Positions 32,218 through 41,051 of a stretch of DNA of 64,000 nt are shown one piece after another (positions within the stretch are counted from its first letter, which is position 1; every line of letters begins with the position of its first letter). The stretch is from JAIBJN01 sp963775625 (GTDB lineage Bacteria; Actinomycetota; Thermoleophilia; Gaiellales; Gaiellaceae), in the NCBI GenBank assembly GCA_963775625.1, contig CAVZJM010000002.1, forward strand, positions 496,001-560,000, given 5' to 3'. The position numbers were made by a program, and so were the translations under genes. The notes under the pieces were generated by a model. That model saw only the letters and a program-made list of their open reading frames with translations. It had not been told where the DNA came from and did not search any database.

Positions 32218-33034
32218 ATGGCCCAGGCGAAGTCGAAGAGGAAGCAGCGAGCTCGGGCACGTCCTCATGGTTCCGGTCGACTGGCTCGAGGAGCGCTCCG
32301 GCCTGATCGGCGGGCTCAAGTACTTCCTCTTCCGCAAGGTTCCGCGCGACACGAACTGGTTCCACACCCTCGGCTCGGCGACGCTGACCGCCTTCATCGT
32401 CCAGCTGGTCACGGGTGTCGTGCTCGCCTTCTACTACAAGCCGTCGCCGAACGAGGCCTACTCGTCGATCCAGTACATCACCAACGACCTCACGCTCGGC
32501 TGGCTCGTGCGCGGCATGCACCGGTGGGGCGCCAGCGTCTTCATCATCCTGCTCTTCCTTCACATGGGGCGGGTGTTCCTCTTCGGCGCCTACAAGTACC
32601 CGCGAGAGCTCAACTGGCTCCTCGGTGTGATGCTCCTCGTGCTGGCGATGCTGGAGGGCTTCACCGGCTACCTGCTGCCGTGGGACCAGACGGCCTACTG
32701 GGCGACGGTCGTCGGCATCAACCTGAACGCGACCGCGCCCTTTGCCGGCCCGTTCCTGTCGGACTTCCTGCGCGGAGGACAGGAGATCGGCACCGAGACG
32801 CTCTCGCGCTTCTACTCCTTGCACATGCTGCTGATACCCGGCGGCCTGATCGGCCTGATCGTGCTGCACCTGTACCTCGTGATCCGTCTCGGCGTCACCT
32901 CGCCCCCCTGGTCGAAGGACGCCGCAGGCGCCGAGCGCGAGGAAGTCATCACCGCCAAGCGCGGCCTGCTCGAGCCGAGGCCGCGAGGCGACGGCGGCGT
33001 GGCCACCGACGTGCGGGGCCGGCCCGAGGCATGA
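32218..33034 (+). CDS. qcrB: Cytochrome b, N-terminal (b6-type) subunit (frameshift near 32255)
   Basis: A four-helix cytochrome b6-type protein of about 271 residues. Haem-binding His-containing helices are seen at GMHRWGASVFIILLFLHMGR and SLHMLLIPGGLIGLIVLHLY, with the quinol-site region GYLLPWDQTAYWATVVG. The best start is ATG 32218 behind GAGGAG (MAQAKSKRKQRARAR), but that frame breaks after about 12 residues; the main frame begins at about 32250 (ELGHVLMVPVDWLEERSG). One extra base explains it. Without the shift, ATG 32267 would start translation with no ribosome site. The C-terminal cytochrome b half is in the next gene. Confidence 0.85.
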
Positions 33035-33038
33035 CGCG

Positions 33039-33856
33039 ATGAGCAACGAGAAAGAACGCGCCTACTTCAAGCGGTACAAGGCTGACGTCGAGCGCGAGGG
33101 CAAGCCCTTCTTCCCCTACGCGATGTTCCACGACACGGTGATGAGCCTCGTCGTGGTGTGCGTCATCGTCGCCCTCGCGTGCGTCTGGTACTTCACCGCG
33201 GGCGAGGAGGCGGGCGACGCCGGCGTCCTGGGGCCGCTTTACACCGAGGAGGCCGACCCGGGGACGACCTCGTTCGTGCCGCGGCCGGACTGGTACTTCT
33301 ACTTCCTCTTCTATCTCCTCCGGATCTTCAAGTGGCCGGAGTCCGTCGTCCTCGGCACGGTCGGGATCCCGACGATAGCGCTCATCCTCCTGCTCGTGCT
33401 GCCGTTTTTCGACCGGCGCCGGGAGCGGCGACTCGTCCGCCGGCCGGTGGCGGTCGTCGGCGCCCTCCTCGTCATCGCCTCCATGGGCATCCTCACCTAC
33501 CGGGGCGCGACGGCCGAGGAGTCGCTCGCCTCCGAGAACGTCGAGCTCGTCGGCGAGTGGACGGAGGTGCAGGGTCTGTCCGAGGAGGGCGTCGAGGGCG
33601 CCACGCTGTTCGCCGAGGTCGGCTGCATGACCTGCCACACCTACCTCGGTGCCGGCTCGAGCAACCTCGGCGCGCCGGACCTCTCCGAGATCGGCGCATC
33701 CGGTCAGACGGCCGAGGAGTTCTCGGCCTACGTGGCCAACCCGGCCGAGTTCGGGAACAACGTCATGCCGCTCGTACGCGGACATCGGCGAGGAGAACCT
33801 CCAGGCTCCTCGGCATCTTTCTCGAAGAGTCGAAGGGCGAGGGCGGCGGCGAGTAA
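33039..33856 (+). CDS. qcrC: Cytochrome b subunit IV fused to cytochrome c (two frameshifts near the 3' end)
   Basis: A protein of about 271 residues. Residues 30-155 carry three helices of the cytochrome b C-terminal half (FVPRPDWYFYFLFYLLRIFK is the PEWY-like quinol-site segment, here PDWY). A class I cytochrome c domain follows, with CMTCH at 196-200 and axial Met243 in NNVMP. After MP two extra single bases (about 33771 and 33804) break the frame; restoring it gives SYADIGEENLQ then LLGIFLEESKGEGGGE and TAA 33856. The subunit IV-cytochrome c fusion is like that of the Bacillus bc complex. The two lesions within 35 bp look like sequence errors. Confidence 0.85.
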
Positions 33857-33874
33857 CGCCCCGCCGGGGGCCCC

Positions 33875-34459
33875 GTGAACATCTTCCTCGGCATCACCGG
33901 CGCGTCGGGCGCCCCGTATGCGGCACGGCTCCTGCAGGCCCTCTCCGCCTCGGGCGCGGAGGTCGGCCTCTGCATCTCGGACGCCGGGGTGCAGGTCTGC
34001 GCGACCGAGCTCTTCGGCGACATCTCGCTGCCGCGCGAGGTCGTGACCGGGCGGCTGGTCGACGGCCTCGACGGCGTCACGGTCGTCGGCCTGCGCGACT
34101 ACTCGACTCCCTATGCAAGCGGCTCCGCGCGCGTGGACGGCTACGTCGTCTGCCCCTGCTCGATGTCGACGGCGGCCAGCATCGCGGCCGGCGCGATGGC
34201 GAATCTCGTGCACCGCGCGGCCTCCGTGGCGCTGAAGGAGGAGCGGAAGCTCGTGCTCGTGCCCCGCGAGACGCCGCTCTCGACGATCCACCTGGAGAAC
34301 CTCCTGCGCCTGCGCCGCGCCGGGGCGACGGTCGTCATGGCGGCTCCGGGCTTCTACCATGCCCCCGAAACCATCGACGATCTGGTCAACTTCGTCGTGG
34401 CGCGATGTCTGGATCAGCTGGGAATCGACCAATCGCTCGTCAGCCGGTGGGGGCAGTGA
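33875..34459 (+). CDS. ubiX: Flavin prenyltransferase UbiX
   Basis: A 194-residue flavoprotein from GTG 33875. The start FLGITGASGAPYAARLLQAL and the block VVCPCSMSTAASIAAGAMAN-L are diagnostic, with LVPRETPLSTIHLENLLRL near the end. UbiX prenylates FMN to make the cofactor needed by UbiD, whose gene is 4 kb upstream in the same block. Its TGA overlaps the GTG of menG, indicating translational coupling. It follows the bc genes after 18 bp. Confidence 0.93.
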   Translation: MNIFLGITGASGAPYAARLLQALSASGAEVGLCISDAGVQVCATELFGDISLPREVVTGRLVDGLDGVTVVGLRDYSTPYASGSARVDGYVVCPCSMSTAASIAAGAMANLVHRAASVALKEERKLVLVPRETPLSTIHLENLLRLRRAGATVVMAAPGFYHAPETIDDLVNFVVARCLDQLGIDQSLVSRWGQ

Positions 34460-35139
34460 GCTCCGGCACGCTCACCCCGGCCGCCGTCGAGGCCATGTTC
34501 GACCGTATCTCGCCGGTCTACGACCCGATGAACCGGCTGATGACGGCCGGCCTCGACCGCCGCTGGCGCCGGCTCACGGTCAGCGCCGTCGTGCGACCCG
34601 GCGACGCGGTGCTCGACGCGTGCTGCGGCACCGGCGATCTGGCGCTCGAGGCGCAGCGCGCCGGCGGCCGCGTCACCGGGCTCGACTTCTCGGAGCGGAT
34701 GCTGGAGCGCGCGCGGCGCAAGTCCGGCGCCGTGGAATGGGTGCGCGGCGACGTGCTCGCGCTGCCGTTCCCGGACGGGAGCTTCGACGCCGTCACCGTC
34801 GGCTTCGGGATCCGGAACGTCGAGGACCTCCAGGCCGGCCTCGCGGAGCTGGCGCGCGTGCTCCGGCCCGGAGGGCGGATCGGCTGCCTCGAGATCACTC
34901 GCCCGCGGGGCGCGCTACGCCCGTTCTTCCGGCTCTGGTTCGACGGGCTCGTGCCGCTGGCCGGGAAGATTCTCCCCGGCGGCGCCGCCTACTCCTACCT
35001 GCCGGCGAGCGTGCGCCGTTTCCCCGGGCCCGAGGACCTCGGCGAGGCCATGCGCCACGCCGGCTTCGGCGAGATCGGCTGGCGGCTGCTCGGGGGCGGC
35101 ATCGTCGCGCTTCACGTCGCGAGCAGGGCACCGGCATGA
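34456..35139 (+). CDS. menG: Demethylmenaquinone methyltransferase (MenG/UbiE)
   Basis: A 227-residue SAM methyltransferase from GTG 34456. UbiE/MenG signatures are present: MFDRISPVYDPMNRLMTAGL, VLDACCGTGDLALEAQRAGG and VTVGFGIRNVEDL, then GGAAYSYLPASVRRFPGPE-DL. It performs the last methylation of menaquinone. It overlaps ubiX at the start and the polyprenyl synthase at the end (ATGA), which gives one translational chain of quinone genes. Confidence 0.93.
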   Translation: MSSGTLTPAAVEAMFDRISPVYDPMNRLMTAGLDRRWRRLTVSAVVRPGDAVLDACCGTGDLALEAQRAGGRVTGLDFSERMLERARRKSGAVEWVRGDVLALPFPDGSFDAVTVGFGIRNVEDLQAGLAELARVLRPGGRIGCLEITRPRGALRPFFRLWFDGLVPLAGKILPGGAAYSYLPASVRRFPGPEDLGEAMRHAGFGEIGWRLLGGGIVALHVASRAPA

Positions 35140-36056
35140 GCGCCCTTGCGACCGTGCGCGCCGCACCGGGCCTCGACGCCTACCTCGAGCTGCTCGAGGC
35201 GCGCCTCGAGCGCTCCGTGGGGTCGCACCCCGGCCTCGTCGGCGAGATCGGCACCGACACGCTCGCAGCAGGCGGCAAACGACTCCGGCCGGTGCTCGTC
35301 TTCCTCTGCGCTCCGCCGGAGGACCGCGCCGGCGAACGCGCCGTGGCCGGCGGCGCCGCCGTCGAGCTCGTGCACATGGCCACGCTCGTCCACGACGACC
35401 TCCTCGACGGCGCCGATCTCCGCAGGGGCCGTCCGACGGCCTGGGCCGAGCACGGAGACGGGGCGGCGAAGGCGACCGGCGATTACCTCTTCGCGCGCGC
35501 GTTCGCCGAGCTCTCCGGCACCGGGGACGGGGTCGCGGTTGCCGTGCTGGCCGAGGCGGCCCTCGCGCTCGCCCGCGGCGAGGCGCTCCAGCGCCGGCAG
35601 GCGTTTCGGCCCGACACCACGGTGGACGAGTATCTCGCCCGCTGCTCGCTGAAGACGGGCAAGCTCTTCGAGGCCGCCTGCGTCATCGGCGGCGCCCGGC
35701 CAGAGCTCGGGGCCTTCGGGCTCTCGCTCGGCGTTGCGTTCCAGATCGCCGACGACATCCTCGACTGCACGGGCGATTTCGACACGACCGGCAAGGCGCC
35801 CGGGGTGGATCTGCGCGACGGGACGCCCACGCTGCCGCTCATCCTCGCGGCCCGTGAGGACGACGGGATCCGGCGCGCTCTCGCCGGCGAGGCGGTCGAC
35901 GGGGCTCTGGAGCGCGTCGCCGCCACCGGTGCGATCGAGACCGCGCGCAGCTTCGCGCTCGACTACGCCGCCCGGGCGCGCGCCGCGCTCGACGGTGAGC
36001 CGGACCGCGACTCGCTGGAGGCCATCACGCACCTCGTCGTGGACAGGGACGGGTAG
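35136..36056 (+). CDS. Polyprenyl diphosphate synthase
   Basis: A 306-residue trans-isoprenyl diphosphate synthase. Both Asp-rich motifs are present: HDDLLDGADLRRGRPT and FQIADDILDCTGD, with GGKRLRPVL before them and GDYLFARAFAEL after the first. It chain-extends isoprenyl diphosphates; the surroundings suggest the side chain of menaquinone. The ATG overlaps the menG stop. Chain length cannot be read from the sequence. Confidence 0.9.
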   Translation: MSALATVRAAPGLDAYLELLEARLERSVGSHPGLVGEIGTDTLAAGGKRLRPVLVFLCAPPEDRAGERAVAGGAAVELVHMATLVHDDLLDGADLRRGRPTAWAEHGDGAAKATGDYLFARAFAELSGTGDGVAVAVLAEAALALARGEALQRRQAFRPDTTVDEYLARCSLKTGKLFEAACVIGGARPELGAFGLSLGVAFQIADDILDCTGDFDTTGKAPGVDLRDGTPTLPLILAAREDDGIRRALAGEAVDGALERVAATGAIETARSFALDYAARARAALDGEPDRDSLEAITHLVVDRDG

Positions 36057-36067
36057 GTGTCCTACTG

Positions 36068-37174
36068 ATGGCCATCGTGACCCAGCGAACTGCGCTCGAG
36101 GCCATCCGGGCGAAGGTGGAGGCGAACGAGCGCCTCGACTTCGAGGACGGCCTCACGCTGATGGAGTCCGACGACCTCCTCCAGCTCGGCGAGCTCGCGG
36201 ATACCGCGCGCCGCGTGCGGGGAGGCACCGACGAGGTCTTCTTCGTGCAGAACCTCTACCTCAACCAGACGAACGTCTGCCGCGTGAAGTGCAAGTTCTG
36301 CGCCTTCGCCGTCACGCAGAAGCAGCCGGGCGCGTACACGATCACGCCGCCTGAGCTCGTCGAGGACGCGCTACGGCAGCGCGAGCTGACCGCCTTCACC
36401 GAGATCCACATGGTCAACGGCGAGAACCCGCACGTCGGCTTCGACTTCTACGTGGACACGATCCGCTCCCTGCACGAGGCGATGCCGGACGTGCACCTCA
36501 AGTGCTACACGGCGAGCGAGATCCACCACATGACGAAGCTGTCCGGGCTCACGCACGAGCAGGTGCTGGTCGAGCTCAAGGCGGCGGGCCTCGGCTCGCT
36601 TCCGGGCGGCGGCGCGGAGGTCTTCGCCGACCGCGTGCGCCGGCTAATCGCTCCGGGGAAGGAGCATCCGGACTTCTGGTTCCACACGCACCGCACCGCG
36701 CACGGGCTCGGGATCCCGACGCACTGCACGATGCTCTACGGCCACGTCGAGACCTACGAGGAGCGCGTCGACCACCTGCTCCGCCTGCGCGAGCTCCAGG
36801 ACGAGACCGGCGGCTTCCTCGCCTTCATCCCGCTCGCCTTCCATCCGGAGAACACCGTCTTCGAGCGCCGAGGCTGGACGCACACGGCGGGCTCCGACGA
36901 CCTGAAGATGATCGCCGTCTCCCGGCTCCTCCTCGACAACGTCGAGAACGTGAAGGCCTACTGGATCATGATGGGGATGCCGCTCGCGGCCGTCGCGCTG
37001 CACTTCGGGGCGAACGACGTGCAGGGAACCGTGGTGCGCGAGGAGATCTTCCACGCCGCCGGAGCGACCACGGAGACCGAGCAGAAGATCGACGAGCTCG
37101 TCCGCTTCGTGCAGGAGGCCGGTCGCGTCCCGGTCCAGCGGGACACGCTCTACAACGAGCTGCGACGATGGTGA
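36068..37174 (+). CDS. mqnE: Aminofutalosine synthase MqnE (radical SAM)
   Basis: A 368-residue radical SAM enzyme with the cluster motif CRVKCKFCAF (Cys71, Cys75, Cys78). The VHLKCYTASEIHHMTKLSGL and GLGSLPGGGAEVFADRVR blocks are typical of MqnE. It joins SAM to the MqnA product to form aminofutalosine, the second step of the futalosine route. The start at ATG 36068 lies 11 bp after the polyprenyl synthase. mqnA and mqnC follow at once. It is a paralogue of MqnC. Confidence 0.92.
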   Translation: MAIVTQRTALEAIRAKVEANERLDFEDGLTLMESDDLLQLGELADTARRVRGGTDEVFFVQNLYLNQTNVCRVKCKFCAFAVTQKQPGAYTITPPELVEDALRQRELTAFTEIHMVNGENPHVGFDFYVDTIRSLHEAMPDVHLKCYTASEIHHMTKLSGLTHEQVLVELKAAGLGSLPGGGAEVFADRVRRLIAPGKEHPDFWFHTHRTAHGLGIPTHCTMLYGHVETYEERVDHLLRLRELQDETGGFLAFIPLAFHPENTVFERRGWTHTAGSDDLKMIAVSRLLLDNVENVKAYWIMMGMPLAAVALHFGANDVQGTVVREEIFHAAGATTETEQKIDELVRFVQEAGRVPVQRDTLYNELRRW

Positions 37175-37217
37175 AGCCCAGCCGCGGGTCGCGCGCCGAT
37201 CCCGGGCGGGGAGCTCG

Positions 37218-37982
37218 ATGATCCGGCTGGGCCGCATCTCGTACGTGAACATGGCGCCGGTCTTCCACCGGCTCGACGCCGAGGTCGAGGAGGTGCACGG
37301 CGTCCCCACGGACCTGAACGCGCGCCTCCTCGCCGGCGAGATCGACCTCGCGCCGATCTCCTCCATCGAATACGCGCGCCACGCCGACCGGCTGCGGATC
37401 CTGCCGCGGCTCTGCGTCTCCTCCGAGGGAGCCGTGGACTCGATTCAGCTCGTCTCGCGGACCCCGCTCGAGCACATCGACTCGGTGGCGGTGACCCCGG
37501 AGAGCGCCACGTCGGTCGTCCTCACCAAGGTGCTGCTGCCCGACGCCGTGCTCGTGCCGCTCGGCAGGAAGGCAGAGGCGAAGCTCCTGATCGGCGACGC
37601 GGCGCTCCGAAGCGCCTTCGAGGACCCGACTCCGCACCACGACCTCGGGAGGCTCTGGCTCGAGCGAACCGGCCTGCCGATGGTCTTCGCGGTCTGGGCC
37701 TGCCCCGACCCCGCGCCGCCTGGCGTCCACGAGCTCGAGGAGGCGCTCGTCTCGTCGGTTCGGCGCGCCCGCGCGGAGCCGGAGCGCCTCGCCTTCGAGG
37801 CCAGCGCGACGTACGGCTACCCGGCCGGCTTCCTCGCGCGCTACTTCGAGAAGCTCCGCTACAGCTTCGGCCCCCGCGAGCGCGCCGGCCTGATCACCTT
37901 CTTCGAGCTGGCTCGGGACGTCGGCGAGCTGGAGCGCGTGCCCGAGCTGCGCTTCGTCGTCCCGGAGGCGGTGTCGGCGTGA
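37218..37982 (+). CDS. mqnA: Chorismate dehydratase MqnA
   Basis: A 254-residue periplasmic-binding-protein-fold enzyme without a signal peptide. It begins IRLGRISYVNMAPVFHRLD and contains LLAGEIDLAPISSIEYARHA and LISDAALR-type sequence (LLIGDAALRSAFED), matching MqnA. It dehydrates chorismate to 3-enolpyruvylbenzoate, the first step of the futalosine pathway. The TGA overlaps the GTG of mqnC by 4 bp. It follows mqnE after 43 bp. Confidence 0.92.
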   Translation: MIRLGRISYVNMAPVFHRLDAEVEEVHGVPTDLNARLLAGEIDLAPISSIEYARHADRLRILPRLCVSSEGAVDSIQLVSRTPLEHIDSVAVTPESATSVVLTKVLLPDAVLVPLGRKAEAKLLIGDAALRSAFEDPTPHHDLGRLWLERTGLPMVFAVWACPDPAPPGVHELEEALVSSVRRARAEPERLAFEASATYGYPAGFLARYFEKLRYSFGPRERAGLITFFELARDVGELERVPELRFVVPEAVSA

Positions 37983-39088
37983 GCGGCAACGGCCTCGCCG
38001 CCGGAAACGGGCGCGTCGGCGAGATCCTCGATCGCGCGCTCGCCGGCGAGCGCCTCGCCGATGGAGACGCGGCCGACCTCCTGCGAAGCCGTGACCTCGT
38101 CCGGGTCGGCCAAGTCGCGGACGAGCTCCGCAACCGCAAGGTCGACCCGACGCAGGTGACCTTCATCATCGACCGGAACGTCAACTACACCAACATCTGC
38201 CACACGGATTGCGACTTCTGCGCCTTCTACAGGCGCCCGGGCGACCGCAAGGAGGGCTACCTCCTGCCCAAGCCGGTCATCTTCAAGAAGATCGAGGAGA
38301 CCCTGGCGATCGGCGGCACGGCGCTCCTCATGCAGGGCGGCCACCATCCGGATCTCGGCGTCGACTTCTACGAGGATCTCTTCAGCTCGATCAAAGAGCG
38401 CTACCGCATCCACCTGCACGCGCTCTCTCCTCCCGAGATCCAGCACATCGCCCGCCGCTCGAAGCTCACGATCCCCGAGACGTTGAGCCGTCTTCGCGAC
38501 GCCGGGCTCGACTCGCTGCCCGGAGGCGGCGCCGAGATCCTCGTCGACCGAGTGCGCGACATCATCGCGCCGAAGAAGACGAAGTCGGCCGAGTGGCTCG
38601 GAGTCATGCGTGACGCCCACCGCCTGGGCGTCTCCTCGACGGCCACGATGATGTACGGCCACGTCGAGACGCTGGAGGAGCGGGTCGAGCACATGCGCAG
38701 GATCCGCGAGCTCCAGGACGAGACCGCGGGCTTTCGCGCCTTCATCTCCTGGACGTTCCAGCCCGCCGGCACGCGGCTCGCCGACAGGGTCCGCGAGCAC
38801 CCGACCTCGTTCGACTACCTGCTGACGCAGGCGGTCAGCCGCATCTACCTCGACAACGTCGACCACATCCAGTCGAGCTGGGTCACGCAGGGGATGAAGG
38901 TCGGCCAGGTCGCGCTGGGCTTCGGCGCCGACGACATGGGCTCGGTGATGATCGAGGAGAACGTCGTGTCCGCCGCGGGCACGACGCACCGGGCGGACAC
39001 CGACGACTTCGTGCGTGCGATCAAGGCGCTGGGCAAGGTGCCCGTCCAGCGCGACACGCTCTACCGCGAAGTGAAGGTCTGGGCCTGA
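37979..39088 (+). CDS. mqnC: Cyclic dehypoxanthinylfutalosine synthase MqnC (radical SAM)
   Basis: A 369-residue radical SAM enzyme from GTG 37979. The cluster motif is CHTDCDFCAFY (Cys74, Cys78, Cys81), followed by LLMQGGHHPDLGVDFYEDLF and GLDSLPGGGAEILVDRVR. It cyclises dehypoxanthinylfutalosine. The intermediate step (MqnB or a nucleosidase) and MqnD are not encoded here, so the pathway must be completed elsewhere in the genome. The TGA at 39086-39088 is the first part of repeat copy 5. Confidence 0.93.
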   Translation: MSGNGLAAGNGRVGEILDRALAGERLADGDAADLLRSRDLVRVGQVADELRNRKVDPTQVTFIIDRNVNYTNICHTDCDFCAFYRRPGDRKEGYLLPKPVIFKKIEETLAIGGTALLMQGGHHPDLGVDFYEDLFSSIKERYRIHLHALSPPEIQHIARRSKLTIPETLSRLRDAGLDSLPGGGAEILVDRVRDIIAPKKTKSAEWLGVMRDAHRLGVSSTATMMYGHVETLEERVEHMRRIRELQDETAGFRAFISWTFQPAGTRLADRVREHPTSFDYLLTQAVSRIYLDNVDHIQSSWVTQGMKVGQVALGFGADDMGSVMIEENVVSAAGTTHRADTDDFVRAIKALGKVPVQRDTLYREVKVWA

Positions 39089-39253
39089 GAACTCGAACCA
39101 AAATGAAGCCTTGAGCCGCCGCAACGCCCTGGGCGGCGCGCTGCGGCGTCCTCGGTTGCGCCCGTAGCCTCCGGCTACGAACGCGCCCTGCGTCCTTGCA
39201 TCGCACTCACCCAGGACGCCGCGCCGACGAAGCGTCATTCTGATTCGAGTTCT
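39088..39253 (+). repeat. Stop-abutting TIR element, copy 5 (subfamily B)
   Basis: A 166-bp element starting on the last base of the mqnC TGA. The ends AGAACTCGAACCAAAATGA and, inverted, AGAACTCGAATCAGAATGA match in 17 of 19 positions. The central hairpin is CGTAGCC-tcc-GGCTACG (39163-39179). Internal arms CGCCCTGGGCGGCG with CTCACCCAGGACG place it with copy 3. The rest of the gap to 39292 shows nothing recognisable. Confidence 0.85.
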
Positions 39254-39292
39254 AAGCACCTGCCCGGGGCGCCGGTTGTCCTCGGCCGCGCT

Positions 39293-41041
39293 GTGTGCTT
39301 ACCTGTCCGCCGGGTGCTGAAGAGGGGTCTTCCGTGCGCCGCGCTCGCGGCCGTCCTCATCTTTCCGGCGGCAGCCGGGGCGCGCGAGGTGCTCGTGCCG
39401 GGCGTCACCCACGAGCGCGAGCTGATCTTCAACGGAGGACGGCCCGTCGTCCTCCACGTCGTCCGGACGCCGCCGCCGAGCGATCTCTACCGTCTGCTGC
39501 CGGTTCGCGCGCGAGGGGGCGAGGTCCGCCGGCAGACGGTGCCGGCGATGCAGGCTCGTCTCTCGCCGAAGGCGACCACGGTCGGCGTCAACGGGGACTT
39601 CTTCAAGCTCGAGACGGGCCACCCCACCGGCCTCTTCCTGCGCGACGGCGTCATCTCGGCGCGCCCGAGCACACGGCGATCCGCGGTGGCGCTGGGGCTG
39701 GACGGGCGGCTGCTCGTGGATCTGTTCGGCTTCGACGCCACGTGGCAGGCGGGCAACGGCTCGCTCCGGGGCATCCGCAACTTCAACCAGCCGGTCGAGA
39801 ACCGGTCGCGCGTCGGGCTCTTCACGAGCGCCTGGGGAAAGGCGACACCCCGGGCCCGAGGCTCGGTCGAGCTGGTGCTGGCCGGCTTCCCGGCGACACG
39901 GCTGGACTCGGACCTGACCGGCACCGTCGCGGCGGTGGAGCGCGGCGGTCGCACGCCGATCCCCGCCGGAGGCGCGGTTCTCCAGGCGCGCGGGGACAAG
40001 CGCAACGTGCTGTTGGCCAGAGGGCCGATCGGGACGCCGCTGACGGTCCGTCTCCGGGTGCCCGAGCTTCCGTCCGGGACGCTCGAGGGCATCGGGGGCG
40101 GCCCGACGCTCGTTCGGGACGGCCGGATCGTCCGGCAGGCGGGGCAGGGGTTCTCACCGTCCCATACCGCGTCGCGTCATCCGCGCACCGCGATCGGACA
40201 GCTGGCGAGCGGCCGTCTGCTCTTCATGGTCGCCGACGGGCGCAGCAGCGGGAGCTACGGCCTGACGACCCGAGCGCTGGCGAAGATCATGCTCGCTCGG
40301 GGCGCCGTGACCGCCATCAGCCTCGACGGCGGCGGATCCTCGACGATGGCCTTCGACGGAGAGGTTCTGAACGCTCCCTCCGACGGGACGCCCCGCCGGG
40401 TTGCGAACGGGCTGTTCCTCCACTACTACGGCATCTACGCCCCGAGCGTCGGCGGGCCGGTCCTCTCGCCGAACGGGGACGGCGTCGGGGACCGGAAACG
40501 GCTCGCGGCCAAGCTCGTGCGGAGATCCGACGTCCGGCTCCGGTTGCTCCGGCCGGACGGGTCGGTGGCCTGGAGCCGCCAGGAGGTGGTCGACCCGGGC
40601 TGGCTCGGACACGTCGTCTCCAACCCCGGCATGGCCGAGGGAAGGTGGCGCTGGGAGGTCGAGGCCACGGATCTCCTGACCGGCAGCTCGACCCGCATGG
40701 AACGGCGTTTCCGCGTCAACAAGACGCTCGGCCACCTGCGGCTCTCGAGCGACACGCTGCGGATCGGGCGCCACCGCGGCGGGCGTCTGGCGGTGTCGGT
40801 GAGCCTCACCCGGAGCGCTCGCGTGGGAGTGGTCGTGCTCGCGCCGGACGGTAGCGTCCGCCGGGTGCTCTTCCGCGGCCGGCGAGGGCCGGCCAGACAT
40901 GTCTGGCGGTGGAACGGACGCACGGGAGCCGGGCGGCTCGTCCAGCCCGGAACCTTCGCGATCCGCGTCACCGCCCGCAACCAGCTCGGCACCGTCACCT
41001 TGCGCCGCTCCGTGCGCGTCGTCCGCGTCACCCGCCGGTAG
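39293..41041 (+). CDS. Secreted phosphodiester glycosidase-like (NAGPA) protein
   Basis: A 582-residue exported protein. GTG 39293 is used; GTG 39314 is an alternative. A signal peptide (RGLPCAALAAVLIFPAAAGA) precedes the NAGPA/DUF2233 domain (about 60-380): TVGVNGDFFKLETGHPTGLF, EGIGGGPTLVRDGRIV, HPRTAIGQLASGRLLFMVAD and SLDGGGSSTMAFDGEVLN. The C-terminal part begins LSPNGDGVGD, the marker of FlgD/Ig-like modules. Human NAGPA uncovers a mannose-phosphate diester; bacterial relatives probably cut phosphodiester-linked sugars in the envelope. The TagF-type polymers at 56-62 kb are possible substrates, by inference only. Confidence 0.8.
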   Translation: MCLPVRRVLKRGLPCAALAAVLIFPAAAGAREVLVPGVTHERELIFNGGRPVVLHVVRTPPPSDLYRLLPVRARGGEVRRQTVPAMQARLSPKATTVGVNGDFFKLETGHPTGLFLRDGVISARPSTRRSAVALGLDGRLLVDLFGFDATWQAGNGSLRGIRNFNQPVENRSRVGLFTSAWGKATPRARGSVELVLAGFPATRLDSDLTGTVAAVERGGRTPIPAGGAVLQARGDKRNVLLARGPIGTPLTVRLRVPELPSGTLEGIGGGPTLVRDGRIVRQAGQGFSPSHTASRHPRTAIGQLASGRLLFMVADGRSSGSYGLTTRALAKIMLARGAVTAISLDGGGSSTMAFDGEVLNAPSDGTPRRVANGLFLHYYGIYAPSVGGPVLSPNGDGVGDRKRLAAKLVRRSDVRLRLLRPDGSVAWSRQEVVDPGWLGHVVSNPGMAEGRWRWEVEATDLLTGSSTRMERRFRVNKTLGHLRLSSDTLRIGRHRGGRLAVSVSLTRSARVGVVVLAPDGSVRRVLFRGRRGPARHVWRWNGRTGAGRLVQPGTFAIRVTARNQLGTVTLRRSVRVVRVTRR

Positions 41042-41051
41042 AGTCTCGCCG

